Positions 6,122 to 6,252 of a DNA stretch of 6,252 nt are shown in pieces. The translations under genes were made by a program, and so were the position numbers. The first letter of the stretch is position 1; each line of letters starts with the position of its first letter. Source of the DNA: Clostridia bacterium (GTDB taxonomy: Bacteria; Bacillota; Clostridia; Oscillospirales; CAG-272); NCBI GenBank assembly GCA_017382555.1, contig JAFOAB010000154.1:1-6252 (forward strand), in the 5' to 3' direction. The notes under the pieces are model-generated. The model did no database searches, was not told where the DNA came from, and saw only the letters and a list, made by a program, of their open reading frames with translations.

Positions 6122-6252
6122 TTACTCAAACGTTAAGCACACAATGGGGCGCACACCCGCAACGTAATCAGTTGACCAAGCAAAGTAAGCATCTTTGCCG
6201 GTATGGTAAAGGCTGCCGTCAAGCAAATACCAATTAAAGCTCCATTTCCAGC
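6122..6252 (-). CDS. C-terminal end of a GVRP-motif protein (DUF6273-like), cut by window edge
   Basis: The last 42 codons and the TAA stop (complement of 6122-6124) are visible; the rest lies beyond the window. The frame is rich in Trp, Tyr and Gly (WKWSFNWYLLDGSLYH) and ends in AGVRPIVCLTFE. A terminal GVRP(A/V/I)xxL motif after an aromatic, Gly-rich stretch is typical of DUF6273-type domains in secreted proteins of Clostridia, as I recall; this is a resemblance from a short fragment. The gene is codirectional with the small peptide gene, but its stop lies about 40 bp before that gene's own promoter, so they are probably separate units. No clear terminator is seen between them. Confidence 0.62.
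   Translation of the reverse strand, partial: WKWSFNWYLLDGSLYHTGKDAYFAWSTDYVAGVRPIVCLTFE

Overview
The window looks like chromosomal DNA of a fibre-degrading member of the Clostridia (Bacillota), probably from an animal gut. The inference rests on a Thr/Pro/Glu-linker lipoprotein carrying a GH43 glycosidase and a type I-like dockerin, on strong GGAGG ribosome binding sites, and on mixed codon use near 50% GC. No 16S or other taxonomic marker is present, so the assignment stays at class level.

Layout, left to right on the + strand: (1) the C-terminal half of a secreted beta-helix-like repeat protein (1-903, cut by the window edge); (2) a roughly 215-bp nested palindromic element ending in a terminator hairpin (917-1130); (3) a promoter and a two-gene operon: a lipid-anchored GH43 enzyme with two sandwich-like domains and a C-terminal dockerin (1238-3829), overlapping by one base a secreted protein of three tandem ~186-residue beta-helix-like units (3829-5613); (4) a second copy of the palindromic element (5612-5834), identical to the first over 135 nt. 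The block '[beta-helix gene][element]' therefore occurs twice, with the GH43 gene between the copies. The left β-helix gene may itself be preceded by another enzyme gene outside the window.

The right end is on the - strand and converges on the second element: a 36-codon gene for a single-span membrane peptide (5950-5840) with a near-consensus sigma-A promoter and three copies of a GTTAGC-type palindrome around its start site and in its leader; and, at the edge, the last 42 codons of a protein ending in a GVRPIVCL motif that resembles DUF6273 proteins.

Probable joint role (inference): the GH43 enzyme trims arabinose- or xylose-containing side chains of plant polysaccharide at the cell surface or on a dockerin-binding scaffold, and the co-translated beta-helix protein is exported as a partner, perhaps for substrate binding or surface display. 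The small membrane peptide and its operator array form a separate regulated unit. The least explained items are the beta-helix repeat family, the switch-like palindromic element, and the operator-controlled 36-residue peptide.
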